Below are positions 60,739 to 64,000 of a stretch of DNA of 64,000 nt, piece by piece; positions within the stretch are counted from its first letter, which is position 1, and every line of letters starts with the position of its first letter. The position numbers and the translations under genes were made by a program. The stretch comes from Piromyces finnis (taxonomy: Eukaryota > Neocallimastigomycota > Neocallimastigomycetes > Neocallimastigales > Neocallimastigaceae). The notes beneath the pieces are model-generated. The model had not been told where the DNA came from and ran no database searches. It saw only the letters and a program-made list of their open reading frames with translations. Location: the NCBI GenBank assembly GCA_002104945.1, contig MCFH01000030.1, positions 496,001 to 560,000 on the forward strand, given 5' to 3'.

Positions 60739-62436
60739 ATGAGAAACTTTAGAAGAAATAATAATTGTAATAAAAAACGTTTTTATCAAACATCATATTG
60801 GGAAGAGAATAATGATTATAATGAATCTTGTTATAAAGGAAAAAATAAATCAAAATATTATGACAGTCAAAGGCAATTTTATCAAACATCATATTGGGGA
60901 GAGAATAATGATTATCATGAATCATATTATGAAGGAAAAAATAAGTCAAAATATTATGACAGTCAAAGGCAATTTTATCAAACATCATATTGGGAAGAGA
61001 ATAATGATTATTATGAACCATATTATGAAAGAGGGAATAAATCAAAATATCATGAGAGTCATGACCCAAGTTTTCATATAATAAGGATGAAAAGACGTAA
61101 GATGTATGATAAAGAATATGAGAAGTCTTTACATAATGATTATAATTATCAAGAAACTGATTATGACTATAAAAGAAAAATTAAGGATTATAATTATCAA
61201 GAAACTGATTATGATTATAAAAGAAAAATTAAGGATTATAATTATCAAGAAACTGATTATAACTATAAAAGAAAAATTAAGGATTATAATTATCAAGAAA
61301 CTGATTATGACTATAAAAGAAAAATTAAGGATTATAATTATCAAGAAACTCAAGATTATGAAAGAAATATTAATTCAAAATATTATAATAATTACAATGT
61401 CCCAGATCTTAATAAAAGAATGATAAAAATACAAGAGATGTTGGATAAAGAGCAAGAATGTGAGGATGCTTTGCTTAATGGCTATAATTACCTAGAAGCT
61501 CTGGATTTTTTTAAAGAAATTTGTAAATACGAAAATTGCGTAACCCTAGTATGGGATAATGATGAACTTGATATAAATAGACTTTCAAATGTCGATTTTG
61601 GTAAATTCGATCAAAGAAAAAAATTTATTGATATGTTTGAAAATTATGATGGGAACGGTATTAATATCTCCATGCGGGTGAATTTTAGTTATGGAGGTTT
61701 TTGTCATGATATGTATATAGAACAGCCAGAGAGTTATGAATACGACACTAATAAATTTATATTCATCAATAATATTACTTTTAATGAAGAGCAGTGTTCA
61801 GATGAACGAGCTTATATAAAACCATATCTTTCGAAAAAAAATAAAAACGGAATTTTAGCAAAATTTATTAAATATCCAGAAAAGATTCAAAGCTTTGCAA
61901 TAAATGTGTTACGTATTATGAAACTTTCTCCAAAAGGTACTATACCTGTAGATTTATGGCCCAATTTAGATAGAGTATTGACATTTGAATCATTTGAAAT
62001 TGCAGGAATGATTTTGAGTACAGAAAGATTACGTAGCAAGAAAGCATTATTACTTTCATATATAGAATTTTACAAATTAAAACATGTTACAAATCACAAC
62101 GATAGTTTATCTATGCTATTGGATATGTTTGATAAGGATGGACCTACTTTAAGATTTCCGGCCTCTCCTGGAGGGATAGAAGCTATCCAAAAAACTTCAT
62201 ATTATTATATTTATAAAAGATTTTTGAATATGATCCAATATTCTCCAGAATATGAGATAATTCAACAGTGTAAAAATAGAAATATACAGCGCAATTTTAT
62301 GGATGAATTTTTTCGCGGTAAATTAGAAAAAATAAGTGCAGTATATGAAAATCGACCACCAAAGTTTAAATCTAAAATTAAATTGGCTATACAGGATTAC
62401 AAGTTGAAATCGAATACACCTCAAACAAAAAAATAG
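60739..62436 (+). CDS. repeat-rich protein of unknown family, intronless
   Basis: 565 codons from the ATG at 60,739 to TAG at 62,434-62,436. The N-terminal 210 residues are tandem repeats: three 32-residue units (F-Y-Q-T-S-Y-W..E-N-N-D-Y..K-N-K-S-K-Y; period 96 bp, about 60,781-61,070) and about five 16-residue units (K-D-Y-N-Y-Q-E-T-D-Y-D-Y-K-R-K-I; period 48 bp, about 61,138-61,365). Residues about 230-550 look like a globular region without membrane segments (L-V-W-D-N-D-E-L-D-I, F-S-Y-G-G-F-C-H-D-M, G-T-I-P-V-D-L-W-P-N-L-D, F-P-A-S-P-G-G-I-E-A). No enzyme, capsid or transposase motif was recognised. The gene has no intron, lies between diverged direct repeats, and its stop sits on a 7-A run with a long -1 continuation. 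It could be a captured or orphan gene. Confidence 0.75.
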   Translation: MRNFRRNNNCNKKRFYQTSYWEENNDYNESCYKGKNKSKYYDSQRQFYQTSYWGENNDYHESYYEGKNKSKYYDSQRQFYQTSYWEENNDYYEPYYERGNKSKYHESHDPSFHIIRMKRRKMYDKEYEKSLHNDYNYQETDYDYKRKIKDYNYQETDYDYKRKIKDYNYQETDYNYKRKIKDYNYQETDYDYKRKIKDYNYQETQDYERNINSKYYNNYNVPDLNKRMIKIQEMLDKEQECEDALLNGYNYLEALDFFKEICKYENCVTLVWDNDELDINRLSNVDFGKFDQRKKFIDMFENYDGNGINISMRVNFSYGGFCHDMYIEQPESYEYDTNKFIFINNITFNEEQCSDERAYIKPYLSKKNKNGILAKFIKYPEKIQSFAINVLRIMKLSPKGTIPVDLWPNLDRVLTFESFEIAGMILSTERLRSKKALLLSYIEFYKLKHVTNHNDSLSMLLDMFDKDGPTLRFPASPGGIEAIQKTSYYYIYKRFLNMIQYSPEYEIIQQCKNRNIQRNFMDEFFRGKLEKISAVYENRPPKFKSKIKLAIQDYKLKSNTPQTKK

Positions 62437-62993
62437 TGAAAACTTCTGAAACGGTACCATTACCAGAAAATGGCCTATCACCGAAGAATACTGAAAGGAA
62501 TGTAGTATGTCTAAATTCAAAAGTAAAGAATTCTAATAATAATGAATATTTTGATGATTATTTGAATAACATTTCAGATTCAGATTATGATTCTATTTTT
62601 AATAATGTGGTCTTTTCCTTGGAAACTAGCTCTAGTCAACATGGAGAAACAGAGAGTAGTTTAGACGAGGATTTCGATAATGATTTTGATAACTTTTCTG
62701 ATACAGATTACGACTCTATTGTTAATAATATTGTTTCTTCAGGACCTGACTCAAGTCAACAAGAAAAAACAGAGAGTAGTTTAGACGAAGATTTTGATAA
62801 TGATTTTGATAACTTTTCTGATACAGATTACGACTCTATTGTTAATAATGCAATTTCTTCACAACTTTGTTCAAGCCAATAAAGTAAAGTAGATGACTCT
62901 GATGAATATTTTGATGACTATATTAACAATCTATCTGATACAGATTATGATTCTATTGTTAATGATACAGTTCAGGTTACTAATACCTACTAA
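62433..62993 (+). other. -1 frame continuation with acidic repeats (frameshift or decay)
   Basis: In the frame one base back, reading from ATA at 62,433 stays open for 149 codons to TAA 62,880-62,882, then for a further 36 codons to TAA 62,991-62,993. It encodes four related acidic units with D-Y-D-S-I, two of them near-identical (S-S-L-D-E-D-F-D-N-D-F-D-N-F-S-D-T). The repeat pattern crosses the TAA at 62,880, so that stop is probably a later mutation. The junction with the upstream frame is A AAA AAA at 62,427-62,433. The GTG at 62,436 would be an unusual independent start. Either the tail is made by -1 frameshifting, or the gene is decaying at its 3' end. Confidence 0.55.
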
Positions 62994-63736
62994 TATAAAT
63001 TATCACTATACCCATTATTATAAAAATGAAAAATAATTTTATTATTAACGATATACTTCATTGTATTAAATATATATTATAATATATTTTAATATATTTA
63101 CAATATAAATTTAGTCATATTATTTCATTTAATTTAAATTATGTAACCTTAAATTATTCAATAAATTGAATTATTAATTAATATATTGTAAATTAATAAT
63201 AAATTAATTCATTATTTAAAAATCCTTTAAGTTTATTGGTTATTTTTTAGGTAATTTTATTTGTTTTAATTCTTCTAATCACAAAAGTTTTATTATTTAT
63301 TATAGTTTTTGATTTATGTCACACAATATTTATGATTTGAATTTATTTAGTTAAATAATCATTCATTCATTTATTTCAATATTTTCTAAAAATTTGCTTT
63401 TAACCTAACCATTTATAATCATGAATAAAATTAAATATTTCATTACTTTTTTGCTATTAATAGTAAATATATTATTTACGCTTCAATTATATATTATTAT
63501 ATATTACCAATACTAATCAATTGCTATTAATTTATAATGTTTTTTTTTGTAATTTTTATCCTTTTTTTTTTTTTTAAAAAAAAAACTTAAAGTAATTTTT
63601 TTTTTTTATAATAAAAACAATAGTTAAAAAAAAAAAAAATTTAAAAGGAATTATCACTTACAAATTCATTTTTATATAAAGAATTATTAAAAAGAATTTA
63701 CTCTCAACCAATAAAGAATATAAATAAAATATAAAA
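62994..63736. other. intergenic region upstream of the last gene
   Basis: AT-rich. It contains the right flanking repeat (63,070-63,237) and T/A runs at 63,541-63,640. No gene seen. Confidence 0.6.
63070..63237. repeat. right copy of direct repeat flanking the 60.7-63.0 kb locus
   Basis: Same orientation as 60,555-60,717. Shared words include TTTAAATTATGT, AAATTATTCAATAA and TTAATTAATATATT. Many differences make it an old duplication. Confidence 0.65.
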
Positions 63737-63901
63737 ATGAAATCTTCAATTGTTGTATTATTATTTACATTAATTGTTGCTGCTTTTGCTGAAAAGGAAA
63801 TTGCTATTACAGAACCAAATCAAGCTACAGTATGGCAATTCGGTAATGTTTATGAAGTTAAATGGAATACTGAAAGAACTGGTCCTGCAACATTAAATCT
63901 T
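63737..63901 (+). CDS. Kre9/Knh1-like secreted wall protein, first exon (partial)
   Basis: First exon of a gene that continues past the window. ATG at 63,737, donor GTAAGT at 63,902 in phase 0 (55 codons). It encodes a signal peptide (about 1-18, V-V-L-L-F-T-L-I-V-A-A-F-A) followed by the start of a Kre9/Knh1-type domain: I-T-E-P-N-Q-A-T-V-W-Q-F-G, then V-K-W-N-T..G-P-A-T-L-N-L. The same exon end, T-L-x-L before a phase-0 intron, is found in the minus-strand gene at 56,803-57,696, so the two are paralogs of the same extracellular, probably GPI-anchored family. The rest of the gene, including any anchor signal, is not visible. Confidence 0.85.
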
Positions 63902-64000
63902 GTAAGTTTTTCATTAATAAAGTAAAAAGATGTAATTTTTTTATAAAAATAAAATAACAAATGTGAAAAATGTGAATAATGAATTATCAAAATTATATTA

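Noticed and set aside
60749-61423. Additional frames on both strands over the repeats of the 60.7 kb gene
   Set aside because: All follow the 96-bp and 48-bp coding repeats in other frames and have no independent support.
60555-63237. LTR retrotransposon
   Set aside because: The flanking repeats are only about 150 bp, strongly diverged, and the internal proteins show no Gag, protease, reverse transcriptase or integrase motifs.
1-64000. CRISPR array, prophage or bacterial operon
   Set aside because: No direct-repeat/spacer array was seen. Intron-split genes and fungal families show the window is eukaryotic.

Overview
The window is nuclear DNA of a fungus, most probably an anaerobic gut fungus (Neocallimastigomycota) or a close chytrid-like relative. 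The DNA is extremely A+T rich, with long A and T runs, Asn- and Ser-rich tracts inside proteins, short AT-rich GT-AG introns, and fungus-specific families: a Nur1/Mug154 nuclear-rim protein and two Kre9/Knh1-type wall proteins. Those families argue against Dictyostelium, which has similar base composition. The genus is an inference.

Left part, about 1-18.3 kb: mobile-element debris and two membrane-protein paralogs. The window opens with a tRNA-like, SINE-like segment whose 3' part resembles the 3' end of a LINE found elsewhere in the window. Two intronless paralogs of an unrecognised six-helix membrane family lie at 4.1-5.4 and 7.9-9.2 kb, both on the minus strand. From 13.2 to 18.3 kb there are coding relics, a 51-bp minisatellite and a stack of three LINE copies. 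The longest copy keeps part of a reverse transcriptase and is flanked by a 12-bp target-site duplication.

Middle, 19-37.4 kb, minus strand: a two-exon hexokinase, a 1,315-residue membrane-anchored SH3 protein with about 22 acidic repeats, and a ten-exon PIAS/Siz-type SUMO E3 ligase (SAP, PINIT, SP-RING, SUMO-interacting motif) with a very long low-complexity tail.

Middle, 39.5-55.2 kb, plus strand: a ten-exon Nur1 homolog, a NUDCD1 homolog, an eight-exon aromatic-acid-exporter/FUSC-like transporter with a 30-nt microexon, a small lysine-rich basic protein, and a six-exon AMMECR1-domain protein. The exon chains were worked out by reading frame, splice sites and family motifs, and each is in phase from start to stop.

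Right part, 55.2-64 kb: further LINE fragments, a GPI-anchored Kre9/Knh1-like wall protein (minus strand), a perfect 41-bp inverted repeat, a 193-bp tandem duplication, and the oddest locus of the window. That locus (60.7-63.0 kb) is an intronless gene for a repeat-rich protein I do not recognise. It ends on a slippery A AAA AAA heptamer at a stop codon, has a 149-codon continuation in the -1 frame, and lies between direct repeats of about 150 bp. A second Kre9/Knh1-like gene begins at 63,737 and runs off the end.

Most genes look like independently transcribed housekeeping loci. The clearest possible functional pairing is the divergent SUMO ligase and Nur1 genes, both connected with the nuclear periphery in yeast.
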